A DNA stretch of 64,000 nt from CAZRWD01 sp964603785 (GTDB lineage Bacteria; Fermentibacterota; Fermentibacteria; Fermentibacterales; Fermentibacteraceae). Shown piece after piece: positions 16,552 to 25,480 of the stretch (positions are counted from its first letter, which is position 1; each line of letters starts with the position of its first letter). Position numbers and translations under genes: made by a program. The stretch spans positions 62,001-126,000 of the forward strand of contig CAZRWD010000002.1 in the NCBI GenBank assembly GCA_964603785.1. Direction: 5' to 3'. A model generated the notes under the pieces. The model saw only the letters and a program-made list of their open reading frames with translations, was not told the origin of the DNA and ran no database searches.

Positions 16552-17523
16552 TCAGGAGATGTAGTGATGGCAGTTGAGGCAGGGGTGGTCCGGCGGGGCC
16601 GTATCCGGAGTCTCCCCCCTGATTATCATCCTGGCCTCGACCATCCAGCGGCTGTTCCAGACGTCCGCGCCGGAGGTCAGGTCGGTCACGGCGAGCTGGT
16701 CCCTCGCGTAGGGGTTGCAGAAGTTCTCGCAGGGCAGTATGCGGCCGTCCCACGAGATGAAAAGGGATCCCCAGGGATACGGGCACTCGCCGAGGAGGCA
16801 CCTGCCGGCCCCGGGAGCCATCGCGTCCATCCTCACCGAATGCAGGTCCGCGCCGAGGTCGGCGGCGATCCTGGAGATCTCACCTATCTCGTCGTGGTTG
16901 AATGGGAAATCGATGGTCTGGACCTCGATGACAGGTCTGCCGAGGTTCCTGGCCCTCCTCCTCCTGCAGAGAGTCCCCAGGCTTTCGATGATCCGTTCGA
17001 AATCGCTGTCGCGTCTGAACATCCGATGGGTCTCGCCGGTCGCCCCGTCCAGACAGACGATGAGGTGCTCGAGCCCCGATTCGAGGAGCATCTCTATCCT
17101 GTCGCCGTCGAGCGAGTTGAAGTTGGAGCTGATCGAGACGGGACACCTCGCACGCTCGGCCATGGATACCATCTCGAATATCCGCGGGTGGAGGAGCGGC
17201 TCGCCCTGACCGTAGAGCGAGATCCTGACGCACCACCTCCCGAGGGCGTCGATGACCGCCTCGAAGGTCTCCATGGACATGAAGCCCTTCTCGCGGGGGT
17301 GGTGCGTGCCGCAGCCGGGGCAGCTCAGGTCGCAGTAGTTGGTAGGTTCGATCTTGAGGAAGAAGGGGTGGTTGGCAGGCGAGAGCGGCCTGTACCTCCT
17401 CTGGGCGAGGAAGATCGCCGAGTTCAGAATCCTCTCGAGGGTGGCGGATCCGGCGATGCCCTTCAGATGGCGCTTCAGGAGGAACCTGATCGACATCCCG
17501 TGTCTGTAGTCGATCACGCGCAT
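16552..17523 (-). CDS. Radical SAM protein with SPASM-like C-terminus
   Basis: 323 residues. The radical SAM cluster motif CDLSCPGC (CxxxCxxC) lies near residues 64-71, followed by the SAM-binding GQGEPLLHP. The C-terminal region has ECPYPWGSLFISWDGRILPC, CENFCNP and CLNC, the Cys pattern of a SPASM-type auxiliary cluster. The substrate is unknown: such proteins mature peptides or modify sugars and lipids. It overlaps the upstream deacetylase-like gene by one base (TGATG), and with the methyltransferase before it forms a three-gene set that may act on a surface glycan or glycolipid (inference). Confidence 0.82.
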   Translation of the reverse strand: MRVIDYRHGMSIRFLLKRHLKGIAGSATLERILNSAIFLAQRRYRPLSPANHPFFLKIEPTNYCDLSCPGCGTHHPREKGFMSMETFEAVIDALGRWCVRISLYGQGEPLLHPRIFEMVSMAERARCPVSISSNFNSLDGDRIEMLLESGLEHLIVCLDGATGETHRMFRRDSDFERIIESLGTLCRRRRARNLGRPVIEVQTIDFPFNHDEIGEISRIAADLGADLHSVRMDAMAPGAGRCLLGECPYPWGSLFISWDGRILPCENFCNPYARDQLAVTDLTSGADVWNSRWMVEARMIIRGETPDTAPPDHPCLNCHHYIS

Positions 17524-18722
17524 CAGCTCCAGCCCTTCCGGCGGAACTTCCTCCCGTGTGCGTGCCTGAGGGCCAGGAGGCGAATCTGCCCGAGGATGAT
17601 CCCCGCCATCTCCCGACGCCCGGGAACCGGTTCGCTCCCGTAACCGTCACCTCCCGCGGATGCTTCCACGGAACCGACCCTCAGCCGCCCGGACTCCCCT
17701 ATCACGAGCTTCTCCCCGCCGGCTGTCGCGAGCACCTCCCCGGGTGCACCCTCGACCCAGACGTCGTCCACCGCCTCACTCCCCCCGTTGGATATCGTGC
17801 AGGTCCCGTCCACCATCGCCAGCGAGACCCTCCGCATCGACTCCAGCCTGTCCAGGATGTCCGATACCGGGGCGGACCAGCAGCCGGGGGTTCCCGCGAG
17901 GAGCTCCGCGGCCCTCCGGAAGGAGGGTTCGATCGAGCCGTCGGGCATCACGAAATCGTGCAGATAGGCATAGGCGACGCATGCGCCCCTCCCCCGGACC
18001 AGTCCGTCCACCGCCTTCGGGGTCAATATCCTCCTCACCAGCCATGGCTTCGAGAGGTCGGTGCAGGAGAACCACCTGTTGACGTACGGCCTTCCGGGGA
18101 GATGGTAGGGCATGGACGGGTTCAGGCGAAGGTTGTCGATCTCCGCCGACTTCAGATGTCGCACGTATGCTATGTGCCTGCGGCACAAGTCCCCCCAGAA
18201 CCATTGCGATCCGGGGATCTCGCCCTCGCTGCGGTCGGAGCAGTAGATCCGCGCGATCAGCCCCGGCAGGCCCCCGCCGAGTATCGAGCGGCCCCAGTAC
18301 ATCGCGTCCGCATTCCTGCCGTGGTTGATCAGGAGTCTGGGGCAGGAGCCGAGCTCGCGCCTCATGAACTCCAGGGCGCTCTCGTTCTCCCCTCGGGTGT
18401 TGTTGCCCCCTGAGGCCAGGTGGTAGCAGATCTCGTGCCCCGCATCGCGGATGGATCTCACGAGCGCGAGGTATGCCGGGTCCTCCAGCGTGGCTCCCCT
18501 GCAGGCCTTTCCGGTGCTCTCCGGATTGCCCGAGCGCCGCGAGGCGGGTCTCACCCAGACCGATCTCGAGGACCTCATCCCGAGGGAGTCGAGGAAACCG
18601 TAGACTATTCGCACCTTCTCGAGGGTCGCACCGTCGGCGTCGTCGGTTATCCCGAAGGCGCAGAGCCTGCCTTCCGGGAACCGCAGGAGCCTCAAGGTAC
18701 GATCTCCATCGAGGCCATCCAT
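17523..18722 (-). CDS. Polysaccharide-deacetylase-like protein
   Basis: 399 residues. The N-terminal half resembles NodB-fold carbohydrate deacetylases: AFGITDDADG supplies the Asp pair, AGHEICYHLASGG the His-containing motif, and LLINHGRN a later His/Arg segment. The match is distant, so both activity and substrate are uncertain. The tail looks like a small beta-sandwich domain. The start at ATG 18722 sits 31 bases inside the preceding methyltransferase gene; a longer in-frame extension reads through that gene and is rejected. It is followed with a one-base overlap by the radical SAM gene. Confidence 0.6.
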   Translation of the reverse strand: MDGLDGDRTLRLLRFPEGRLCAFGITDDADGATLEKVRIVYGFLDSLGMRSSRSVWVRPASRRSGNPESTGKACRGATLEDPAYLALVRSIRDAGHEICYHLASGGNNTRGENESALEFMRRELGSCPRLLINHGRNADAMYWGRSILGGGLPGLIARIYCSDRSEGEIPGSQWFWGDLCRRHIAYVRHLKSAEIDNLRLNPSMPYHLPGRPYVNRWFSCTDLSKPWLVRRILTPKAVDGLVRGRGACVAYAYLHDFVMPDGSIEPSFRRAAELLAGTPGCWSAPVSDILDRLESMRRVSLAMVDGTCTISNGGSEAVDDVWVEGAPGEVLATAGGEKLVIGESGRLRVGSVEASAGGDGYGSEPVPGRREMAGIILGQIRLLALRHAHGRKFRRKGWS

Positions 18723-19453
18723 GCGAACCTCCGCAGGAATGGCAGGGATGCCAGGAGGAACCTGTCCAGTGAGAAGGACGATCTCGCGACGAGGTCCCGC
18801 AGAACTCCCGGGTGCACCGCTTTCAGAAGGGGATGGAGGAGCGGGGAGAGCAGGTGATGCTCCCTGTACCTGGTGCAGGTTCCCGCGGCAGGCATGCCCC
18901 TCATGCCGGAGGCGTCCAGGTAGCCCCTGACCGGCACGCCCGCGCATCCGTCGTCCCTCCGGAGAGATCTGTAGAGCCTCACGAAGGGGTTCGCCGACAG
19001 ATGGGCGACCAACAGCAGGCTGCCCCCCGGTCTGAGCACCCTCAACATCTCGGGGATGGCCAGGGAGGGATCGGTGTACTGGAGCACGCCACGGCAGAAC
19101 ACGTAATCGAACGAGGCTGCACGCATCGGGATCGCTTCGATCGATCCGCGCACCGGGAGCAGTCCCGGGGGGTCGGCAGGCGATCCCGTCCGGCCGGCGG
19201 CACGAAGGCAGTCCGGGAAGGACTGGTCCAGCCCGAATACCACGACCCCGGGAAGACGGCCGGCTACGGCTCTCGTGGACCCGCCGTCGCCGAAGCCCGC
19301 GTCGAGGATTCGCGCACGGGGATCCCTGGGCAGCCCCTCCAGCGCATGTTCGGTAGGCCCGAGCCAGAACAGTTCGTGGATGGGCAGGCCCCGCGGATTC
19401 CTGCGATCACATCCGGACGCGTCCGATCCGGCGGCGGCGCCAGAGTCGGTCAA
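18692..19453 (-). CDS. Class I SAM-dependent methyltransferase
   Basis: 253 residues with a Rossmann-type methyltransferase core: motif I ILDAGFGDGGS (about 48-58), the acidic end of strand 2 in VFGLDQSF, FDYVFCRGVLQYTDP, and MLRVLRPGGSLLLVAH. This is the Methyltransf_11/25 type, often acting on lipids, sugars or quinones. Nothing in the C-terminal part identifies the acceptor. It lies 45 bases after the large oxidoreductase gene and overlaps the deacetylase-like gene, so it probably begins a small glycan-related subset at the end of the redox operon. Confidence 0.8.
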   Translation of the reverse strand: MTDSGAAAGSDASGCDRRNPRGLPIHELFWLGPTEHALEGLPRDPRARILDAGFGDGGSTRAVAGRLPGVVVFGLDQSFPDCLRAAGRTGSPADPPGLLPVRGSIEAIPMRAASFDYVFCRGVLQYTDPSLAIPEMLRVLRPGGSLLLVAHLSANPFVRLYRSLRRDDGCAGVPVRGYLDASGMRGMPAAGTCTRYREHHLLSPLLHPLLKAVHPGVLRDLVARSSFSLDRFLLASLPFLRRFAWMASMEIVP

Positions 19454-19498
19454 AACCCCTCCGTCGGGCGACAGCTACCGGGCAGGCCGACCCCCGGC

Positions 19499-22400
19499 CT
19501 ACCTGACCCTGAACCGCTCCGCGCCCACCTCCCTTATCGCGGCCTTGTAGGCTGCGGTGGCGGTCAGGGGGGGACAGATCGGGGCGGGTCGCCCGGTCGT
19601 CACGGGCATCTCGAGCCTGCCCCGGCCGTCCCACTCGATCCTCTCGGTTCCCCAGTAACGGTCTGCATGTGCGCCGAGGCCTGCACGGGCCAGGCTCCCG
19701 ATCTCCGCGGTGATGTCGGCAACGCTCTCGAACCCCGGATCGGAACCCAGCATGGACAGCAGGATGTTCCAGCCCTGGAGTCCGGAGGGAGGCCTGACGG
19801 AGCCGGAGAAGCCCATCACCGTCCCGTCGAGGGAGCAGCGCGTGCCCTCCTCCTCGAGCCCGGTGGTCCCGGGCAGCACTATGTCGGCCGCCCTGGTGGT
19901 CTCGGTCTGGGCCCAGTCCATCGTGCAGAGGAAGTCCAGGTTGCCCAGCCACCTGGCCGTCTTCTCGTCCCGCATGGGATCCTCGCCTATTACGAGGGCC
20001 CCCCGTATCTCCCCCCTGGCCAGCATCCGGGCAAGATCCGCGCCGGATCCCGCCCCGGGCAGGCCGGGCGCCGGGACCCTGCCGGCCGCGAACGCCGGAT
20101 CGGCCCCGGCGACCGCCATCGCCGACCTGTTGGAGAATGCTCCGGGCAGTATCAGGTCGGCGGTCACGCCGGCCGCCCTGAGCAGGAGCACGAGGTCGGC
20201 GAGGATGCGGGTGTCACCGGGCGCCTTGTCCTGCGCCCTGTCCGTCGAGTGTATCACGGCGACCCTCTTCGCGCCTGCGATCAGGTCCACCGCCTTGAGG
20301 ATGCTCTCCATGGAGACCCCGGTCTCCCCGGCGACTCGGTCCAGCGGGAAGTCGAGCTCCTGGAGGAAGGCGGGACCGCCGTCCATGGCCGCGGCGACCG
20401 GCTTCCCGGGGACGCCCCTCTCCATGAGGGCCTGTATGATCCCGGCCCACAGCACGGAGGCGCGACCCCTCATCGGGTCCATCGAGGCCGAGCCGAACGC
20501 CCGGTCCGCCTGGTCGAGTATCGAGTTCACCACGACCAGGTCTGCGTGGTTCCGGCGCACGGCATCCAGGACGTCCACGACGAGCACCGGGTGGTCGGAC
20601 TCCAGGCTTGTGTTGTTGCAGATGATCAGATCGGCCTCCGCGACCGCCTCCCGTCCCGCAGTCGAGGCCGTGAAGCCGAGAACGCCGTCGAGCTCGTCCG
20701 GCGCGTCTCCGCAGCAGAGGGCGGAGATGGAGGAGACGTTGGAGGTGCCGAGCACCTCCCTGGCTATGCGCCCGGCGAGGTACATCTCCTCGCTGGTGCG
20801 CTCGGGGGAGATGAACACGGCCACCGAGCCGGCACCGTGTGCGGCGGCCACCGCCCTGAGGCCTTCGACCGCCGAGGCGGCAGCAAGGCACGGATCCGCC
20901 GCGACCCGGTCCGATCCGTTCCTGACCGAGGCCGACGAGACGCGCCTGTGCCTTATGTACAGCTCGTTAACGAACCGGCCGTACCTGCAGAGGTACTCGC
21001 CGGGTATCCCGGACGACCTGATGTAGTACCTGTCCCGGCCGAAGCTGCGCACCTCCACGGGACACAAGAGCGAGCACAGCGAGCACCTGCTGGCGGAGGA
21101 CTCGTACTCCAGGCAGGACCTGCCGGGGAACGGGTACTTCACGGATAGGGCACCCGTGGGACATGCATCCACGCAGTTGCCGCAGCTCACGCAGTTGGTC
21201 TCGACCAGGGGATCGTTCATGGCCGGGCGCATCTCCGTGCGGAAGCCCCTGCCGACGAGACCGAGCGCCGCAACGGGCAGCACCCTGGCGCAGGTCCGGA
21301 TGCAGCGCCCGCACAGGATGCACTTGTTGGGGTCGTAGATGATGTGGGGATGCCTGTCGTCTACGCGGTGCCTCCTCGCATAACCGGCATAGCGCTGCAT
21401 GTCGACGCCGTATTCCTCGGCGCGGAGCCTCAGCTCGCAGTCGTCGTACCGGGTGCAGCCGCAGGAGAGGCACCTCCCGGCCTCGTGGACCATGTCGTCG
21501 TAGTCGAACCCCGTCGCCACCTCCTCGAAGCTGCCGCGCCTCTGATCGACGGGCATCTGCTCCACCTCGTGGCGAGGGCTCTGCGCTATCTCGCCCAGCT
21601 CGGCCTTCCCCGGCTTCGCCCAGAAGTCCTTGCGGACGATGAAGGGCGCGGCCGCGGGCTCGCCCGACAGCATGGAGTGGATGGACATGGCTGCCGTGCG
21701 GCCGTCGGCTATCGCGTCGATGACCACTGTAGGGCCGTCGTCCGCGACGTCGCCGCCGGCGAAGACGCCCTCGATGTCGGTCTTCATGGTCCTGGTGTCT
21801 ACCGAGACCGTTCCCCATCTCGTGCAGGCGGGACCATCCCCGGTCAGCCCGTCGAGCAGCGGCGACTGGCCTATGGCGGATACGGCAAGGCTGCAGGGGA
21901 GGTCGAACTCCGATCCCTCGAGGGGCACGGGGCGCCGCCTCCCGGAGGAATCCGGCTCGCCGAGCTTCATCCGGATGCACTTGAGAGCCTTGAGCCTGCC
22001 CCCCTCCGAGACTATGCCGACGGGTGCGGCCAGCTCCATCATCTCTATGCCCTCGTGGAGGCTCTCCTCGATCTCCATCGGGTCCGCCGGCATCTCGGCC
22101 CTGGTCCGGCGGTAGAGGATGATCACCTTGTCGGCGTCCAGCCGCCAGGCCGTCCTGGCCACGTCCATGGCCGTGTTCCCGCCGCCCACCACCACCACGG
22201 TGCCCCCGAGCGGGGTGTGGTCGCCGTATCTCTCACGGAGGAAGTCGATGCCGTTCACGACTCCTTCGGTCTCGAACTCGCCCTCCACCTTCATGGGGTT
22301 GCCGGCCCAGGCGCCCGCGGCCAGATAGACGGCGTCGTGCGCGTCGCGGATCTCCCGCATCGTGATGTCGCGCCCAACCTTCACCCCGGTCCTGATCTCG

Positions 22401-23170
22401 ACCCCGGCCTTCTTTATGTGGTCGATCTCCGCGTCCAGGGTCTCGTCGGTCAGACGGTAGACGGGGATGCCGTAGCGCACCATGCCGCCGGCCTTCTCCA
22501 TCTGCTCGTAGACAACCGTCCTGTATCCGAGCCTGCCCAGGAACCATGCCGCCGAGAGGCCGGACGGGCCTCCTCCCACTATCCCGACGGACCTGCCGTT
22601 CGGCGGGGCGCAGGCGACCTCGCCGCCGTAGACCCCGGGCGCGTCGGTGACGAAGCGCTTGACAGCGTTGATCCCCACCGGGCTGTCGACATCGCCCCTG
22701 CGGCAGACGACCTCGCACTTGCGTACGCACACCCGCCCGCAGATGGCCGGGAGGGGATTGCTGTCGCGGATGAGATCGACGGCCCTGCGGTATTCTCCCA
22801 TCGCGGCGAGGGCTATGTAGCCCTGCGCGTCCACCCCGGCGGGGCAGCCAAGCCTGCAGGGCGGGAGGCAGTCGGCGTAGTGGTTCGAGAGCAGCAGCTC
22901 CAGCGCGGTCTTCCGCGAGGCCCTGACGCGCTCGTTGCGGGTCTCCACCTCCATCCCCGGGGCCACCCTGGTGGCGCAGGACGGGACGAGGGCGGGCCTG
23001 CCCTTCACCTCGACCACGCAGAGGAAGCACGAGCCGTAAGGCTCGAGCTCCTCCGAGTGGCAGAGGGTGGGAATGTCGTCGAGCCCCTTCTCGCGGACGA
23101 CATCCAGGATCGTCTGACCGGGTCTGGCCTCGACCTCCACGCCGTTTATCCTGAGGTTGATCATGTCCAT
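19499..23170 (-). CDS. Large multidomain iron-sulfur flavoprotein: ferredoxin/GltD/NuoG-like fusion (StnA-like)
   Basis: 1223 residues. In order: [2Fe-2S] ferredoxin (1-80, Cys near 37, 48, 51, 66); GltD-type double [4Fe-4S] region (CRLGCPAG and CGRVCVRKCEVVC, about 100-160); FAD site GIVGGGPSGLSAAW; NAD(P)H site VVVGGGNTAMDVART; GVFAGGDVADDG; two [4Fe-4S] clusters (CILCGRCIRTC, CVSCGNCVDAC); and a molybdopterin-oxidoreductase-like fold starting CSLCSLLCPVEV and ending about 1180. No [FeFe]-hydrogenase H-cluster motif and no clear Mo/W-ligating Cys/Sec segment is visible. Next to NuoF- and NuoE-like subunits this matches, as I recall, the Sporomusa-type Nfn (Stn) transhydrogenase, which couples NAD, NADP and ferredoxin by flavin-based electron bifurcation. 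That assignment is inference. Confidence 0.78.
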   Translation of the reverse strand: MDMINLRINGVEVEARPGQTILDVVREKGLDDIPTLCHSEELEPYGSCFLCVVEVKGRPALVPSCATRVAPGMEVETRNERVRASRKTALELLLSNHYADCLPPCRLGCPAGVDAQGYIALAAMGEYRRAVDLIRDSNPLPAICGRVCVRKCEVVCRRGDVDSPVGINAVKRFVTDAPGVYGGEVACAPPNGRSVGIVGGGPSGLSAAWFLGRLGYRTVVYEQMEKAGGMVRYGIPVYRLTDETLDAEIDHIKKAGVEIRTGVKVGRDITMREIRDAHDAVYLAAGAWAGNPMKVEGEFETEGVVNGIDFLRERYGDHTPLGGTVVVVGGGNTAMDVARTAWRLDADKVIILYRRTRAEMPADPMEIEESLHEGIEMMELAAPVGIVSEGGRLKALKCIRMKLGEPDSSGRRRPVPLEGSEFDLPCSLAVSAIGQSPLLDGLTGDGPACTRWGTVSVDTRTMKTDIEGVFAGGDVADDGPTVVIDAIADGRTAAMSIHSMLSGEPAAAPFIVRKDFWAKPGKAELGEIAQSPRHEVEQMPVDQRRGSFEEVATGFDYDDMVHEAGRCLSCGCTRYDDCELRLRAEEYGVDMQRYAGYARRHRVDDRHPHIIYDPNKCILCGRCIRTCARVLPVAALGLVGRGFRTEMRPAMNDPLVETNCVSCGNCVDACPTGALSVKYPFPGRSCLEYESSASRCSLCSLLCPVEVRSFGRDRYYIRSSGIPGEYLCRYGRFVNELYIRHRRVSSASVRNGSDRVAADPCLAAASAVEGLRAVAAAHGAGSVAVFISPERTSEEMYLAGRIAREVLGTSNVSSISALCCGDAPDELDGVLGFTASTAGREAVAEADLIICNNTSLESDHPVLVVDVLDAVRRNHADLVVVNSILDQADRAFGSASMDPMRGRASVLWAGIIQALMERGVPGKPVAAAMDGGPAFLQELDFPLDRVAGETGVSMESILKAVDLIAGAKRVAVIHSTDRAQDKAPGDTRILADLVLLLRAAGVTADLILPGAFSNRSAMAVAGADPAFAAGRVPAPGLPGAGSGADLARMLARGEIRGALVIGEDPMRDEKTARWLGNLDFLCTMDWAQTETTRAADIVLPGTTGLEEEGTRCSLDGTVMGFSGSVRPPSGLQGWNILLSMLGSDPGFESVADITAEIGSLARAGLGAHADRYWGTERIEWDGRGRLEMPVTTGRPAPICPPLTATAAYKAAIREVGAERFRVR

Positions 23171-23179
23171 GGCCGCCCC

Positions 23180-24955
23180 CTAGCTTCTCAGAATGGCGCC
23201 GAAGTTGCAGCTCGAGATGCAGCGGCCGCACTTCACGCAGGTCTCGGTGTTTATGGAATGGGTCCTCCCCCGCTCGCCGGTGATGGCCCCCACCGGGCAG
23301 TTCCTGGCGCAGAGGGTGCAGCCCGTGCACTTCCCCGGGTCTATGGAGAAGGTGACCAGGGCGAGGCAGCTCCCGGCCGGACAGCGATGATCCGCGATGT
23401 GGGCCTCGTACTCGTCCCTGAAGTACCTGAGGGTGGTCAGCACCGGATTCGGTGCGGTCTGCCCCAGGCCGCAGAGGCTGGCCTCCTTGATGCGGGCGGC
23501 CAGCTCCTCCAGACGCGGGATGTCCTCCGCGGTCCCCTCGCCCCTGGTGATGCGGTTCAGTATCTCGAGCATCCTGAGGGTCCCGATCCGGCAGAAGGTG
23601 CACTTGCCGCAGGACTCGTTCTGGGTGAACTCCAGGAAGAACCTGGCCATCTCGACCATGCAGGTCGTCTCGTCGAGAACGACCATCCCCCCGGACCCCA
23701 TGATCGCTCCGGTCCTGGGGATGCTCTCGAAGTCGACCGGCGTGTCCCCCATCGAGGCGGGGATGCACCCGCCCGACGGACCGCCCATCTGCACGGCCTT
23801 GAAGGCCCTGCCCTCCTTGATGCCTCCCCCGACCTCGAAGACGAGCTCGTTGATGGTCATCCCCATGGGCACCTCGGCCAGGCCGCCCTTGGCGACCCGC
23901 CCGGCGAGGGCGAACACCTTCGTGCCCCTGCTCCTCTCCGTGCCCACCGAGGCGAACGCCTCCGCGCCGTTCGAGATGATCCACGGCACGTTGGCATAGG
24001 TCTCCACGTTGTTGTTGTTGGTCGGCTTCTGCCAGAGGCCCTTCTCCGCGGGGAAGGGGGGCCTTATCCTCGGCATGCCCCTCTCGCCCTCGATCGAGGC
24101 GAACAGGGCGGTCTCCTCGCCGCAGACGAAGGCCCCGGCGCCCTGCTTGATCTTCAGGTCGAAGTCCAGACCGGAGCCCATTATGTTGCGGCCCAGATAG
24201 CCGCGCGCACGGGCCGCCTCGATGGCCAGCGTGAGACGCTTGATGGCCAGGGGATACTCGGCCCGGCAGTAGATGTAGCCGGAGGTCCCCCCTATCGCCC
24301 TTGCGGCGATTATCATCCCCTCGAGAACGGAATGCGGGTCGCTCTCGAGGACCGACCTGTCCATGAAGGCTCCGGGGTCGCCCTCGTCTGCGTTGCAGAC
24401 TATGTACTTGACGGGGCCGGGGCTGGCCGCTGCGAAGGACCACTTCTGCCCCGTCGGGAAGCCGGCACCGCCCCTTCCCCTGAGGCCGGACGCCCTGACC
24501 TCCTCGATCACGGCTCCCGGGGTCATCTCCAGGAGGGCTTTCCTGAGGGCGGAATAGCCCCCCGTCCCCTCGTACTCGTCTATCGACTCCGGATCGATGA
24601 GACCGCAGTTGCGGAGCACGATCCTCCTCTGGCGGGCGAGGAAGGGGGCCTCGGTGCCGCCTTCGGCGCCCGATGCCTCCCAGTTCCTGATCGTCCACTC
24701 CGCGACCGGCTCGCCGCCCAGGACGTGCCGCTTCCAGATCTCCCGGGCCCTCTCGGGGGTGACATCCCCGTAGACGGTCCTCCCGGAGTCGTCCCTGACC
24801 TCGATGATCGGCTCGCGGAAGCACATCCCGATGCAGCCGGTTATGGAGACGGGGAATCCGGAACCCTCCGCCAGCTCCATAAGCGCGTCATAGGAAGCCT
24901 GGGCGCCTGCGCTCAGGCCGCAGGTGCCCATGCCGACGACGACCCTCCTGTTCAT
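23180..24955 (-). CDS. NuoF/HydB-like flavin and iron-sulfur subunit (StnB-like)
   Basis: 591 residues. A thioredoxin-like [2Fe-2S] domain at 1-85 (GMGTCGLSAGA, GCIGMC) is followed by the NuoF core: RGRGGAGFPTGQKW (NADH/FMN loop), CNADEGDPGAF, ETALFASIEG, then the SLBB region and the [4Fe-4S] motif ESCGKCTFCRIG. A C-terminal 2x[4Fe-4S] ferredoxin (CTGCTLCARNC, CVKCGRCISSC) completes it. This layout is that of HydB of bifurcating hydrogenases and its relatives, where the FMN is the bifurcation site. ATG 24955 overlaps the NuoE-like stop (ATGA). It is part of the same complex as the genes on either side. Confidence 0.9.
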   Translation of the reverse strand: MNRRVVVGMGTCGLSAGAQASYDALMELAEGSGFPVSITGCIGMCFREPIIEVRDDSGRTVYGDVTPERAREIWKRHVLGGEPVAEWTIRNWEASGAEGGTEAPFLARQRRIVLRNCGLIDPESIDEYEGTGGYSALRKALLEMTPGAVIEEVRASGLRGRGGAGFPTGQKWSFAAASPGPVKYIVCNADEGDPGAFMDRSVLESDPHSVLEGMIIAARAIGGTSGYIYCRAEYPLAIKRLTLAIEAARARGYLGRNIMGSGLDFDLKIKQGAGAFVCGEETALFASIEGERGMPRIRPPFPAEKGLWQKPTNNNNVETYANVPWIISNGAEAFASVGTERSRGTKVFALAGRVAKGGLAEVPMGMTINELVFEVGGGIKEGRAFKAVQMGGPSGGCIPASMGDTPVDFESIPRTGAIMGSGGMVVLDETTCMVEMARFFLEFTQNESCGKCTFCRIGTLRMLEILNRITRGEGTAEDIPRLEELAARIKEASLCGLGQTAPNPVLTTLRYFRDEYEAHIADHRCPAGSCLALVTFSIDPGKCTGCTLCARNCPVGAITGERGRTHSINTETCVKCGRCISSCNFGAILRS

Positions 24956-25464
24956 GCCCCGGCCTCCCTCTCGCAGTCCCCGGACTCCACGGCCGGAGCC
25001 CTGGAGGCGTCCCTGCGCCGGATATCCCTGAGGATCTTCCGCACGGAGGCGGGTGTGAGCTTCCCGTGGGTGTCGTCGTTCACCATCATGACCGGGGCGA
25101 GCGAGCAGCATCCCAGGCAGGCGACCGTGGTGAGGGTGAACATGCCGTCGGCGGAGGTCTCGCCGATCTCGACGGAGAGCTCGTCCTGTATGGCGTCGAT
25201 GAGCATGCGGGAGCTGGAGACGTGGCACGCGGTCCCGTCGCAGACCCTGATGACGTGCCTGCCCATCGGCTGGAGCCTGAACTGGCTGTAGAAGGTTATC
25301 ACGCCGTAGACCGATGCCTCGGGGGTCCCGGTGACGTCCGCTATGTACCTGATGGCGCGCCTGGGGATGTACCCGAAGTGGTCCTGGGCGGACTGCAGGA
25401 GGGGGATGAGCTCCCCCGGCGCCCCGTCATACCGCCAGAGCCTGTAGCTGAATGTGTCTTCCAT
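24952..25464 (-). CDS. NuoE/HydC-like [2Fe-2S] subunit (StnC-like)
   Basis: 170 residues with an N-terminal helical bundle (LIPLLQSAQDHFGYIPRRAI) and a thioredoxin-like [2Fe-2S] domain: CDGTACH near residue 86 and CLGCCSLAPVM near 127 supply the four Cys. This is the 24-kDa subunit of NADH dehydrogenases and bifurcating enzymes, here first of the three-gene set. The ATG at 25464 follows the regulator gene by 16 bases. Confidence 0.93.
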   Translation of the reverse strand: MEDTFSYRLWRYDGAPGELIPLLQSAQDHFGYIPRRAIRYIADVTGTPEASVYGVITFYSQFRLQPMGRHVIRVCDGTACHVSSSRMLIDAIQDELSVEIGETSADGMFTLTTVACLGCCSLAPVMMVNDDTHGKLTPASVRKILRDIRRRDASRAPAVESGDCEREAGA

Positions 25465-25480
25465 CTGGGCTCCCGGTCCC

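Noticed and set aside
19499..23170. A formate dehydrogenase catalytic subunit
   Set aside because: The GltD-type FAD/NAD(P)H module in the middle and no identifiable Cys or Sec ligand for Mo/W make a transhydrogenase-type role more likely, though phylogeny would be decisive.
21344..25291. A 1315-residue open frame on the plus strand
   Set aside because: It lies antisense to the three Stn-like subunit genes, which have unmistakable Fe-S and flavin motifs; the plus-strand product has none.
19499..25464. A bifurcating [FeFe] hydrogenase (HydABC)
   Set aside because: The large subunit lacks the H-cluster Cys motifs of HydA and instead carries a GltD module and a molybdopterin-type fold.
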